Positions 23,801 through 33,720 of a stretch of DNA of 64,000 bases are shown piece after piece (the stretch's first letter is position 1; each line of letters starts with the position of its first letter). This DNA comes from Platerodrilus igneus. Lineage: Eukaryota > Arthropoda > Insecta > Coleoptera > Lycidae. Where the stretch lies: assembly GCA_036346225.1 (NCBI GenBank), contig JARFIW010000453.1, positions 5,580,001 to 5,644,000 on the forward strand, read 5' to 3'. The notes under the pieces were generated by a model that made no database searches, was not told the origin of the DNA, and was given only the letters and a program-made list of their open reading frames with translations. Made by a program: the position numbers and the translations under genes.

Positions 23801-24484
23801 TAACGCCATACTGGAACGCAGAATCCAAAATAAAGCTATACGCATTCTGAGTGATAACAGAGCAGCTCTTTTGAGCCTAAATAAGCAGAAGCTGCTCTCG
23901 GGGGTGGTCCATCCGTGTTACCTCATCCTCGAGCTTGCTTCTAACACTAATGTCCTTGAGCTGGTATGGATCAAAAGGCATTCAGGAGTACATGGCAACG
24001 AACACGCAGATTCTTTGGCGAGACAAGGAGCGGCCCGGGGTTTTGTTGGCCCTGAGCCATCGGTTGCTATTGCGTCATCGGTGATGTTCTCCATGATAAG
24101 GTAAATAACCACCGCCGTCAGAAGGACATGTGGGCTTGTACAACAAGCTCCCAACAGGCTCCCTATGACCAAAACAGAAAAATTTGTCAAATGCCTGCCG
24201 AGACAGAAACTACGCCTACTGGTATACTGTCCGGGCATTGCATACTAAGGAAGCATCTGCACAGGATGGGTCTGTCAGACGACCCCATCTGTCGCAGCTG
24301 TCAGTAGGAGGACGAGACGATGGATCACAGTTTGTGTACCTGTCCGGCACTCGCCCGACTTCGAGGATCTATGCTGGGTGGTTTCTGGCCTGAGAAGGCC
24401 GGAATTCAAGACACCCCCTGGTCCGACATCCTTAAATTCACTTGTAAGGTCGGGTGGTTGAGTATTGAAGGATCAACTTAGGGC
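20821..24484 (+). pseudogene. LINE ORF2: endonuclease, reverse transcriptase, RNase H
   Basis: Start ATG at 20821 (MATLNVIQVNLQHCRAA). The APE-type endonuclease runs to about 21500, with TRACIYLPR, a GCDSNVHHTVWGS block and LSDHRLL (the usual catalytic SDH). RT runs from about 21886 to 23150, with PGMDGIFPALLQ, CRPISLTSFL, HAFIPGKST and the YADD active-site box at about 22885-22897. RNase H lies at about 23660-24080; the usual first Asp (YTDxSK) reads as Asn in IYRNCSK, while E in FQAEV, D in ILSDNRA and D in NEHADSLA remain. A C-terminal CHLRRHL-like region follows. Lesions: TAA at 20878-20880, a frameshift near 21410, and several more through RT. Not functional. Confidence 0.75.
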
Positions 24485-24570
24485 AAGGAAGGCTGCACAA
24501 TAGGCCCACGTGGAGGCCTAAGTGCGTGTGGCATGGGCCACCCTTCCCGATTAAATCAATCAATTAACTA

Positions 24571-24724
24571 ATCAATTTATTATCTTCCTAAATTAGCACT
24601 GCAAATAGCGAGTACATTAAAAATTTGTAACGGTATTCCGTGTAGACAAGAAAGAAATCTGTAAAGAAAATCGCCTACACTGAAAACTGCAACAAAACAG
24701 GGGAGAAGGGTAGAATAAAAATCC
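24571..24724. other. Short AT-rich spacer
   Basis: No recognised features between the LINE 3' end and old FB1-type repeats. Confidence 0.4.
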
Positions 24725-24965
24725 TAAAGAATTAGATTTTGGGCCTAATTATGGTATAAGAGTTTTTGGAAAATACCAAAAAGTGCGTAAACTTGGGCAG
24801 ACAATTTTTCTTATTTAAATAAGTTACTTGTTAAAAGGGCGCAGAATTTTGTTCTAGCGACGCCAAATGGCGCCTAGTTATAGCACGAAAATTTTTTTAA
24901 AATTCAAAAAAAGGGCGTTTAGTTTAACTTCATGCTCCTCGAGAAGAATTTCTAATAACTTATGC
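24725..24965 (-). repeat. Degenerate FB1-type arm fragment
   Basis: Reverse-oriented remnants of the FB1 monomer (AAATGGCGCCTAGTTATAGCAC, CAAATTCAAAAAAAG and TTAACTTCATGC read in reverse order). Strongly diverged. Confidence 0.55.
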
Positions 24966-25721
24966 GGTCAAGTTCACGCACTTATTGTATTTGAGACAAA
25001 CCGAAGAACTTGTGTAATTCACCACTGTCCAAAGGACAAATACAGACAACTATGTTCATAAAAGCTTTCTGCTGAGTGATAACTCGACCTTTAAGAAAAG
25101 AAGTAATTAAACATGTGGATGAGGGAATCCTCTGGAAACGATGGTATATGTGTAATATTTACACTTTTACGTTTAATTACTTAAATTCTAAATTCATCAC
25201 AACTATTTGTACTGAGTGATTGAAAAGATCAACATTACCAACAATTTGGAATATTTTAAAGCGGTTAATATTTAAGTTTGTATAGGATTCATCATAAGGT
25301 AAAAGGGATATTTTGTTATACCTAAGCCTCAGATTCTTTATACAAGAATTCTTTTATGCCGTATAATTGAAAAATTCTTGTTGGATGGTCTTTCGGTTAT
25401 CTTGCGGTTGGATATACAGATAAAAGCGATACTGTGTTTTGAAGATGAAGGAGCATTTGGATGAGCTCAATAGTGCTTTGCAAACTTTAATGGATTATTA
25501 CAAAAAGGGATAATTTAAGCAGAAGTTAAAAATAAACATCCTAAAATTGGTAAGCGTTTTAGGGATTATTTGTAAAGTTAAAAGTCTTTTTAAATAAAAG
25601 TATAAAAAGACTAGATAACTTAACGCAAAAATTAGCTACCTAAATGTGTATCTTCCGCCACACCAGTATCAGTTCAACCCAAAAGAAATCATTAATCTTA
25701 AAAGCATTAACTCTAACGTGT
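24966..25721. other. AT-rich stretch without recognised features
   Basis: No ORF or repeat match seen. Confidence 0.4.
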
Positions 25722-26702
25722 AGGTGCGTGACGTTGGCCCAGTTCTTTTGATTTTTCACAAATTCTAGTGGTTTGGGCCGCTAGAACGAAACAAATTATT
25801 TAAAAAAAAAAAATTCCGGTCAAGTTCATTCAGCTGGTATTTTCAATAAACCTTATGCCATTATTAGGTGCCAATTGGGCGCAATTTTCCGCCGCTAAAA
25901 CAAAATTTTCTGCCCGCTTCATCAGCAACTTATGTTTAAAAAAATTATGCGTCTGACAAAATACATGCAGCCGCATTTTTTTGGAATTTTCTAAAACTTT
26001 TCGTGTCATAATTAGGCGCCATTTTGAGCCGCTAAAACAATATTTGGCCCCTTCTTGTAAATAAATAAATTAAAAATTCTTCACGAGGATCGTGAGTTGA
26101 TCGCATTTTTTTTTATTTTTTAAAATTCTTGCCAATTAGGCGCCATGTAGCACAGCCAGAACAAAATTTTACGGCCTGTTAGCAAACAAGTTATTTAAAA
26201 AAGAATTTTTTTTTGGCTGAGTTCACGCAGCCGCACTTTTCGATATTTTTCAGAAATTTGCGTCCTAAAACAGGCTCCATTTTGTGCGGCTAGAACAAAA
26301 TTTTACGCTTTTTGAGCAAACGAAAAATGCAACGGTCAGGCGAAACTTTTTGGAACTTCCCAAAAAATCTTATGCCATAATTAGGCGCAAACTAGGGACC
26401 ATTTTGCGCCACTAAAACAAAATTTTGCGACCGCTTGACAAGCAAGTTTACTAAAAAAATTATGTCCTAAATCAAGTTCACGTAGCCGTACTTTTTTGAA
26501 ATTTTCCAAAAATTTTTGTGCAGAACTAAACGTCATTTTGCGCCAGTAAAACAAAATTTTGCGCTCTATTTTTAAACAAGTTATTTAGAAATTCTTCCCC
26601 AGGAATGAAATGTTTTCTTTTTTAAATAACTTGTTTGCTGAGAGGGCACAAAATTTCGTTCTGGTGGCGCAAAATGGTGCCTCATTGGTGGTTAATTAAA
26701 GC
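25722..26702 (+). mobile_element. Old Foldback-like element remnant (FB1 family)
   Basis: Begins AGGTGCGTGACGTTGGCCC, two changes from the FB1 terminus over its first 16 bases. It continues with 5-6 diverged ~150 bp monomers (TTAGGCGCC, GCGCCACTAAAACAAAATTTTGCG, AACAAGTTATTTA). Orientation turns near 26610-26620, after which GGCGCAAAATGGTGCC is reversed. The right arm is cut at about 26702 by the start of the duplicated segment. It shows that the FB1 family has inserted locally more than once, at different ages. Confidence 0.65.
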
Positions 26703-27240
26703 ACAATTGCATATTTTACACACTTCCTATACCTTTCGCTCCGAACTCAGTGCTCTCTACTCCAGACCACAAACCCAACATACCGTCATTTAATTCACCA
26801 ACATCTTTCTCTTTCCGCTTCGTTTTACTCACACACAGCACATCTATGCGCCTTTCTTTTATTTCATTCATGATTTCATACTCTTTATCATTTGATTTCA
26901 TACTCTTTACTACGGTAACTTCCCTGACATGCCAAGTACCAAATCGCCATTTCTGATCCATGCGGTTGTTATCTGATGGGCCGGATATTTTGCGTCTCAG
27001 TCGCCCGGTCCGAGGCTTTTTCAAATGTCTTGCTAGTAATGTTTAATTAGGTTGAACCTGGTTACCAGCCTAAAATCGTGCCGTTGTAGCTTTCCCTACT
27101 AACGGTAACAACACCTTACCGTTTAGTGTTGGCATGTTTAGCCTCTCTGCCACAGACGTCGCCACGATGCCCAGTTCTCCAGGTGTGCCTAACGTCTTTT
27201 AATACAAGCTAGAACTTCCTCTTCCAAGAGGATTACCTTG
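26703..27240 (-). pseudogene. LINE-2 5' UTR and endonuclease start (fragment)
   Basis: The minus strand at 27024-26716 encodes the start of an APE-type endonuclease, with WRFGTWHVREV, EIMNEIKERRIDVLCVSKTK, KDVGELNDG and GLWSGVESTE. This is typical of insect LINEs whose ORFs are often annotated as craniofacial development protein 2-like. 27030-27240 would be the leader. The rest of ORF2 is missing. The LINE-2 3' end lies next to it in opposite orientation. Confidence 0.65.
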
Positions 27241-27249
27241 TAAGCCAGC

Positions 27250-27724
27250 AGAAGTTGCATGCGTAAACGACCACTAGGAAGTACATGCTGTGCACTGACA
27301 TACATCGAGCGCTACACCACTATACGCCTAAGAAATAGGGACAGTAGGAGAAGCAGACAGGAAAAGGAAAAAGTCTTTGAAATGTTATGCTTCAGATGTA
27401 TGATGATGATAGCGTGGACAGACAAATTTAATAACAAAGAGGCTATAGAAATAGTAGGGGAATAATAACATCTGTGGAAAACAAAAAATAGGAAAAATAA
27501 AAGGGCGGGATACGTTCTAAGACATTTTTTGGGAATAGCGCCGGCTATATTACAAACAGATATAGGAAAAAACAGAAGTAGATGTAGACCTAAATGAGAC
27601 TATTGTACGCAGATAGTGAAAGATGCAGACTGCGAATTCTGGGAAAATCTGTAGGTTAGCTCAGGATAGGAAACAATGGTGGTACGCCTCTAACCAGTTC
27701 CAGGATTGAAGACTGAATAATAAT
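27250..27724 (+). pseudogene. LINE-2 3' end (5'-truncated)
   Basis: Encodes the degenerate end of the RT ORF (FEMLCFRCMMMIAWTD, NNKEAIEIVGE), which corresponds to the family pattern RRMLKISWTDxVxNxEVL. It ends GGATTGAAGACTGAATAATAATG, the (ATG)n-like tail. Together with the inverted 5' fragment just upstream it has the layout produced by twin priming. Confidence 0.6.
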
Positions 27725-27807
27725 GAGGTGCTACTATTTAGCGGTGTTTTTCCATGGCTTTTTCCTTCGGTCACGCCAATATGCAACATTGTTGGGGCAA
27801 AAAAAGT

Positions 27808-28076
27808 GCAGCTCTGAGGCTTACTGGGTTTGCGGGTGACTAATTTTAAAATCCCGGGTTCAAATCCCCACACAGACCGCTTAAAAAATGTTATGCGAGC
27901 ATTTTCCACAAAAATACGCTGTTGTTCGGATGAGAGGTAAAATGAAAGTTACGTGTGTGAATGTTGTCACGCTTGTTAAAGTTCCCTACTTTATTTGAAA
28001 TAGCAAGGGCACGGTAAAATCAAAATTTACAGGTAAAAAACTAGCTTCCGGTGGAGCTTTGGAAAATCAAATGTAG
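27808..28076 (+). mobile_element. tRNA-derived SINE (diverged)
   Basis: Family body recognisable (B box GGTTCAAATCC, CCGCTTAAAAAATGTTATGCGAGC, GGATGAGAGGTAAAATG, TGTTGTCACGC, GGTGGAGCTTTGGAAAATCAAATG). The A box is lost. The same copy is present in segment B at 41362-41655. Confidence 0.65.
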
Positions 28077-28122
28077 GGTGTAAGGCAAAACTGCAACGCC
28101 TTAATAAGTTCATGAAACGAAC

Positions 28123-28840
28123 TGTAATATAGTGCCGATCGGTTAGCCTTCGACCAAAATAATGACATTGTAACGTAAACAAATCATCTGTACACAAAAA
28201 ATAATTGGTGGGTACCCTGTGGCGTGACACGTTCAAATAGAATTGATTGACAAGTACAGTGGTTTTGCATTTAACAGTTTTTTAGGTTACAATAGGAAAT
28301 CTCGAGAATTTTATTTGCATATTCTGGTGTGTTTTCGAATGATTCAATAAAATATAAGTTGCCGTAATGAGCGTTAGCCAGTCAGTTCTGATCACAGCTT
28401 TGATCACGATATGAGTACTGATTGAAACTTTGATTACAATATGTTCTAGTTTAAAGCTTTGACAGATATTATATATATTGCCGCTTATATAAATTGTCTT
28501 AGTTGATACAAACTAATTATAGATCTTTGTATATAATTAATAATTAGTGGTTGGGTTGTTAGATGTAGTGCTTCGGTATTCAGTTAATTAAGAAGATATT
28601 ATCGTAGTGTTAAGAAGATAATATATGTACAGTTAGCGATTAACTGGAAGTAAATTGTGGTAAGAACGTTAAGAAATTTTCATTCTGTGTCACTATTCTT
28701 GTACTATTTTGCTGAGGTATGCTGCTTGTGATGTAATTTTAAATATAGATCATAAGTTTAACCTTGCAGTTACTTATTCTACAGGACAATGTTGAATAAA
28801 TATGTTTTCCAGCGCATTGCTTTTGTGATTTCTACCTGCA
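28123..28840 (+). repeat. Solo LTR-like block, copy A
   Basis: Starts TGTAATATAG and ends TCTACCTGCA (TG..CA). Similar to the LTR-like end of gypsy copy 2 and to the copy in segment B. There is no internal region beside it, so it may be a solo LTR. Ends are approximate and no target duplication is visible. Confidence 0.45.
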
Positions 28841-28960
28841 AAGGGTAAAACTGCTTCCACTTCCTAAGTCGTACTCGAGTAAAGTGCGTAGTTTGTTGAC
28901 AGAAGCATCTAGTATTCTTATCACGGATCGAAATAATATTATCAATACAATTATCAAATA

Positions 28961-29239
28961 CAGGGTTGGGATAAAGTATGGAACCAAGTGAATATCTTTA
29001 AAACGAAAAGGACGATATTTATGAAACTTTGTAGATAAATGCAATGAGGCAAAATGCATCTGATGTGATTTTTTTTTGTTAATAATGTATTTCCGGTTTA
29101 GCCGGAAATGCCCTCAATTTTTTTTAATTAAATAGGACACCCTGTATATTTTTGCAGATCTTGATAGATCTTGTTATTTCGAATTCATACATACCGGGGT
29201 TAATGGAAATAATCTGTAAAAACGAGACACTAAAGCACT
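28961..29239 (+). repeat. Mariner left terminal inverted repeat
   Basis: 279 bp, the inverted match of 30562-30840 with only a handful of differences. Confidence 0.9.
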
Positions 29240-29451
29240 TTAGTACAATCACTTTTAAGTTTTTACGCATTAGAATAAAAACCATTTAGATTAGCAAATT
29301 GATGTTTACTTTGTATTAAACACGTACTGTTTAGTAAAGTAGCTGTTGGAAAAATGTCAAGACAAACTGTCAAGTTAATTATAATTTACGGTAATAAATT
29401 GTACGGTTAAAAATGGTACATTAATGTGAGAAAGATCGAATTGAAATATTA

Positions 29452-30483
29452 ATGATGATTGGTTTTGGCGATCGTGTTAGAACTAGGGAAGAAGTTTGTC
29501 ATATTTTTAATGATTTGCATCCTGAAAGAAATCCTATATCACGTTCAACAGTTACTAAAACATTACAACGTTTTAATGCAACAGGGATGGTCAAAAATTT
29601 GCCAAAAACTGGAAGACCACTGACCGCAACGACCGAAGCTATTAGACAAAACATTGCTATTGAATTAAAGAAATCACCTCAAACTTCTACCACAGATTTG
29701 GTACTAAACCACGGTATAAGTCGACGTTCTGTAGGGAAAATATTAAAAAGTGAAAAATATCATCCGTACAAAATACAATTAGTTCAAAAATTGTCTGATG
29801 ATGATTTTGACCGACGGCTGGAGTTTTGCGAACGAATGATGGACATCTGTAATGTCGACGAGCATTTTGCAAATAATGTAGTGTTTTCGGATGAGGCATC
29901 TTTTTGTTTAAATGGAAAAGTTAATCGCCATAACTCAAGGTATTGGTCAAATAAGAACCCCCTTTGGATTTATGAAGCCCATACCCAACATCCACAAAAG
30001 TTGAATGTTTGGATGAGAATTGTCAAAAATAGGCTTATAGGCCCATTTTTTATAGACGGAAACTTGAATGCTGACAAGTATTTAGATTTACTAAATAACC
30101 AAATTATTCTTGCACTCCATCAAAATCGGCAGTTACCACAAAATGTTTGGTTTCAACAAGATGGAGCGCCTCCTCACTATGATAGACGGGTTTTGAATTT
30201 TTTAGATGCAAATTTTCCAAATCGATGGATTGGACGTAGAGGATTTGTAGAGTGGCCTGCTCGTTCTCCAGATCTCAGTACGTTAGATTTCTTTCTTTGG
30301 GGTTACCTGAAATCACATGTTTACGTTAGACGACCAACATTCCTGCAGGAATTGAAACAAAGAATCATCGATGAATGTGAACTCATCCATGGAGAAGTGT
30401 TAGAAAGAGTAATTCAGGAATTTATTAATAGACTTGCATATTGTCAGGAAATAAACGGCGAGCATTTTGAACATTTAAAATGA
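29452..30483 (+). CDS. Tc1/mariner-type DDE transposase (DUF4817 + DDE_3 pattern)
   Basis: 343 aa, uninterrupted. It cuts and joins DNA at the element's inverted repeats. The N-terminal half (residues 1-110) is a pair of helix-turn-helix-like regions (TREEVCHIF, ISRSTVTKTLQRF, TGRPLTAT, ISRRSVGKIL), the part that binds the repeats. The catalytic domain has Asp147 in VVFSDEASF, Asp237 in WFQQDGAPPH and Asp274 in WPARSPDL. There are 36 residues between the second and third Asp, so a DD36D arrangement rather than the DD34D of mariner. FFLWGYLKS follows. Possible upstream start: an in-frame ATG at 29413 is cut off by TAA at 29422-29424, after which codons CEKDRIEIL lead into this ORF. The family often starts with such residues, so the true N-terminus may be about 10-13 residues longer and this copy slightly truncated. 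Activity is uncertain. Confidence 0.88.
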   Translation: MMIGFGDRVRTREEVCHIFNDLHPERNPISRSTVTKTLQRFNATGMVKNLPKTGRPLTATTEAIRQNIAIELKKSPQTSTTDLVLNHGISRRSVGKILKSEKYHPYKIQLVQKLSDDDFDRRLEFCERMMDICNVDEHFANNVVFSDEASFCLNGKVNRHNSRYWSNKNPLWIYEAHTQHPQKLNVWMRIVKNRLIGPFFIDGNLNADKYLDLLNNQIILALHQNRQLPQNVWFQQDGAPPHYDRRVLNFLDANFPNRWIGRRGFVEWPARSPDLSTLDFFLWGYLKSHVYVRRPTFLQELKQRIIDECELIHGEVLERVIQEFINRLAYCQEINGEHFEHLK

Positions 30484-30561
30484 TTTTGTTTAAATTAAAT
30501 TTAATATTATTCTCATTCTCGTTAATCTTATAAATAAAATTTATTATTGAGTAAATGTACA

Positions 30562-30840
30562 GTGCTTTAGTATCTTGTTTTTACAGATTATTTCCATTAA
30601 CGCTGGTATGTATGAATTCGAAATAACAAGATCTATCAAGATCTGCAAAAATATACAAGGTGTCCCATTTAAATAAAAAAAATTGAGAGCATTTTCGGCT
30701 AAACCGGAAGTACATTATTAACACAAAAAAAATCATATCAGATGCATTTTGCCTCATTGCATTTATCTACAAAGTTTCATAAATATCGTCCTTTTCGTTT
30801 TAAAGATATTCACTTGGTTCCATACTTTATCCCAACCCTG
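30562..30840 (-). repeat. Mariner right terminal inverted repeat
   Basis: 279 bp complement of 28961-29239. Confidence 0.9.
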
Positions 30841-31142
30841 TATAAATTTTAGAAAGTTGTTACAATTTTTCTAAACATATCTTAAGCCCAACCTCTAAAT
30901 TACTATGTTCGTTAACTTGGTCTTTTGCGTTCTTTCGACACCTACAACTAAACAAACCAAAAAGAAGTGATTGGAAGAAGCTTGCTTACATTTTCATTGT
31001 ATCTCAGGTAGTCCTTAAAATAAAACTAGCCTTCAGGCAGCCGCAGAATTGTTATCTGTAGGGTTTAAAGTTGAGTCATATCAAATATGATTTATTGCAG
31101 TACAAGCTTTGTGGTTGCCGATCTTTTAAAGACAAAATGCAG

Positions 31143-32172
31143 ACGCTATTAAAATGAAATATGATTATAACATTTCAAAAGAATGCTATTAGTTTTAGGA
31201 TAAATAGACAATTTGCTGACAAATAATATAAAATATGGGCCGGTAATTATAGCTGTGAAAATCGTGAACACATTAATAATATGGTCTTCATGCTCATTCA
31301 TAAATAGTAGTTCACATTAATTGAAATTAAATGTATAAATCTAAAGATAAACTACTTTTAATGATTTTTTCAAAATTGCTGAGTACAGACTCCACACCAC
31401 TGTCAACGTAAGTGTCGTCCAAGTATGAACAGCTAAATTTACAATCAAATTGTTATGTAAGTTTGTCTAGTTCTAAACAGACTAGTGCCGGACCAAGGGG
31501 TCTCTCTGTTGAATTCCTCCCTTTGATAAAACCATATCGGTGCCAAGACTTAGGAAAACTGGAGTGAGATGGCATAGAGATGAAAAAGGTATTAGAAATA
31601 GAATATGATTGACGAATTCTGAAAAGGCTACTTTCTGTAGATAGAGTTGAAGGCGTTGGAAAAGTCTGCTTTTGGGTGCACTGTAATGGATAACTATAAA
31701 TTAGAATGAATAAATACCTGTGCTGAAGGAAGAAACGATCTCACATTTTCCTGAAGTGTCGAGTCCGAACTGTATTTGTTTAAATAGGTTTCCTAAAGTT
31801 TTGTAAATTTCCTCGCAACAGACTTTGGGTACTTACCTTCTGAAACATTCTGATTGTAATTGAGTGTATGTTGTCGGTCCTTTTTTTTGAGGACGCACAA
31901 AATAATCTTCATTTAATATTGAGCAAAGCTCCCTGATTGGCTTTTCCTGCTAACATAAAATTACACAAAGTAGTTAATGATTTTAAAAACTATAAGGACT
32001 CTCAACCTTAGGACTTGTAAATGCGAAGGTTGTTAACCATCTAATCCTCCCACTGAATCACTTTTTTAAATGATTTTACCGTGTTTTGTACGTTGAAATA
32101 TTAGAATTTTTCCAGCCCTAGAATACGTAGAATTTGGTAAACTAAGATTGCCTGGATTCTTAATAAGATAAA
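31143..32172. other. AT-rich stretch without recognised features
   Basis: No ORF or repeat that I can place. Confidence 0.4.
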
Positions 32173-32733
32173 TAGTTCATCATCATCATTAGGTCTTTAG
32201 TCCTGGAACAGGTTAGACGCATACCATCACTGTTTCCTATTCTGAAGTAACCTACACATTTCCCTGAAATTTGCACAGTCTGCATCTATCACTATCTGAT
32301 CTAAGTCAACATCTACCTTTTTTTCCTATCTCTGCTTATTATGTATCCCATACTATTCCCCAAAAAAGCCTTAGAACGTATTTTGCCCTTCTATTTCTCG
32401 TATTTTTTTTCCACAGATATCCTTGTTCCCCTACTATTTCTATAACCTATTTGTTATTAACTTCGTCTGTCCATGCTATCATTCTCATACATCTGAAGCA
32501 CATCATTCCAAAAAGCTGTTACCGTTTTTCTGTCAGCTTTTCCTACTGCCCGTATTTCATAGACATACTGTGCTGAGCTCCATACCTATGCTTTCAACAA
32601 TTTTCTTCTTGTTTCTATGTTTCTTGTCTTTCACCATAGGCGCTGTTCTTTCTTGTAAGATGCAGTGCGGTCCCCTTCTATTGTTTTACAATTATATACC
32701 CTATTTGTCCGACAATACGTGGTTGTGAAGGAA

Positions 32734-32983
32734 GAGGCGGTTCCGTGGCGTAGTTGGTATGTGTGTAACTACTACGTCCAAGGTCCCGAGTTCGAAACCC
32801 GACACGGTCCGCTTGAAAAATGTTAGGCGAGCATTTTTCACAAAAATACACCCTTGTTCGAATGAGAAGTAAAATGGAGGTCCGGCAAGGGTTCGGCAAA
32901 ATTCCAAATTTTCCAAGCAAAAAAAAACTCGCTTCCTGGCCAATGTAATACCTTCGGGTGGAGCATTGGAAAATCACTTGTAG
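32734..32983 (+). mobile_element. tRNA-derived SINE
   Basis: A box region TGGCGTAGTTGG, B box-like AGTTCGAAACC, family body with an internal deletion after GGAGGTCC. It is flanked by GGTTGTGAAGGAA (from 32721) and GGTTGTGAAGGGA (from 32984), a 13 bp duplication with one mismatch. Confidence 0.8.
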
Positions 32984-33340
32984 GGTTGTGAAGGGAGGTA
33001 AGCAACCTCTGGTTGAAAAGTTTCCCCAGCACTTGAACATTTACCGATTTAATATTTTTTCCAATATATCTTTTCGCACTGTCAACATTAGTCGCAGATA
33101 TTTCACAACAAACACCTGTAGTTGTTTGTAATAATCATCATATTTATCTGCGCTTATTTTTTCGCCATTAGGTTTTCCGTTTCAAAACTGGTTAGACACG
33201 TACCTGCACTTATTTATATTCTGAGCTAGAACACACAGTTCCATGAAATTCCCACACAGCCTATATACAGCTCGATTCCCCTTCTATTGTTTTCTAATTT
33301 TATGCCCTATTTCACCGAGATTCAGTGGTATGTGAATGGG

Positions 33341-33635
33341 TGGCGGCTCCGTGGCGTAGTGGTATGTGTGTGACTACTAAGCCCAAGGTCCCGGGTTCGA
33401 ATCCCGACACGGTCCGCTTGAAAAATGTTAAGCGAACATTTTTCACAAAAATACACCGTCGTTCGGATGAAAAGTAAAATGGAGGTCCCGTGTGTGTGTT
33501 GTCACGCACGTTAAAGATTCCTTCTTTGCTTGGAACAGCAAGGGTTCGGCAACATTTCAAATTTTCCAGGTAAAAAAAATTCGCTTCCTGGCCAATGTAG
33601 TACCTTCGGGTAGAGCATTGGAAAATCACATGTAA
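33341..33635 (+). mobile_element. tRNA-derived SINE
   Basis: Near-consensus copy with A box TGGCGTAGTGG and B box GGTTCGAATCC. Flanked by GGTATGTGAATGGG (33327-33340) and GGTATGTGAATTGG (33636-33649). It sits at the same point of the LINE-2 unit as the SINE at 32734. Confidence 0.85.
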
Positions 33636-33720
33636 GGTATGTGAATTGGTTTAAGCAGCCTGTGGCTGTCAAAATCCCCAACACTTGGACATTTGCCGAA
33701 TGAATAGTTTTCCAGTAAAA

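Larger units (their letters stand above)
17190..24570 (+). mobile_element. Near full-length I-group LINE (RNase H type), decayed and interrupted
   Basis: The region is clearly more GC-rich than its surroundings. Order: a GC-rich 5' UTR (about 17190-17768), ORF1 (17769 to 20640, interrupted by 18458-20237), ORF2 from ATG 20821 to about 24484, and a short 3' end with AATCAATCAATTAACTAATC. Presence of RNase H after RT places it in the I/LOA/Nimb/Outcast group of non-LTR retrotransposons; R1 and Jockey lack that domain. Without the insertion the element is about 5.6 kb, a usual full length. Many stops and frameshifts show it is dead. The left boundary is approximate. Confidence 0.75.
28961..30840 (+). 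mobile_element. Tc1/mariner-superfamily transposon with 279 bp inverted repeats
   Basis: 1,880 bp, starting CAGGGTTGGGATAAAGTATGG and ending with its complement, flanked by TA on both sides (28959-28960, 30841-30842). Inverted repeats span 28961-29239 and 30562-30840 and are nearly identical. The paralogous segment B has the uninterrupted site CAAATATAAATTTT with a single TA at 50018-50019, which proves insertion after the duplication. One transposase ORF lies between the repeats. Confidence 0.92.
26703..31142. repeat. Duplicated segment, copy A (direct repeat of 40302-50323)
   Basis: From CAATTGCATATTTTACACAC at 26703 to GACAAAATG near 31142 this matches 40302-50323 in the same order and strand. 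It includes the LINE-2 5' and 3' fragments, SINE, LTR and flanking DNA. Copy A alone has the mariner element; copy B alone has BEL/Pao plus about 0.8 kb at 48947-49753. Confidence 0.8.
32173..33720 (-). repeat. LINE-2 3' ends as a tandem dimer, each unit with a SINE
   Basis: Minus-strand LINE-2 3' sequence starts (as its tail) at CATCATCATCATTAGG near 32173 and repeats at about 33170. Each unit contains the decayed end of the RT ORF and a further ~250 bp block (AAGCAGCCTGTGGCT.., CAACACTTG.ACATTTGCCGA). Unit spacing is about 983 bp, equal to a ~750 bp unit (as at 35.0-36.3 kb) plus a SINE. The coding part is shredded. Confidence 0.6.
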
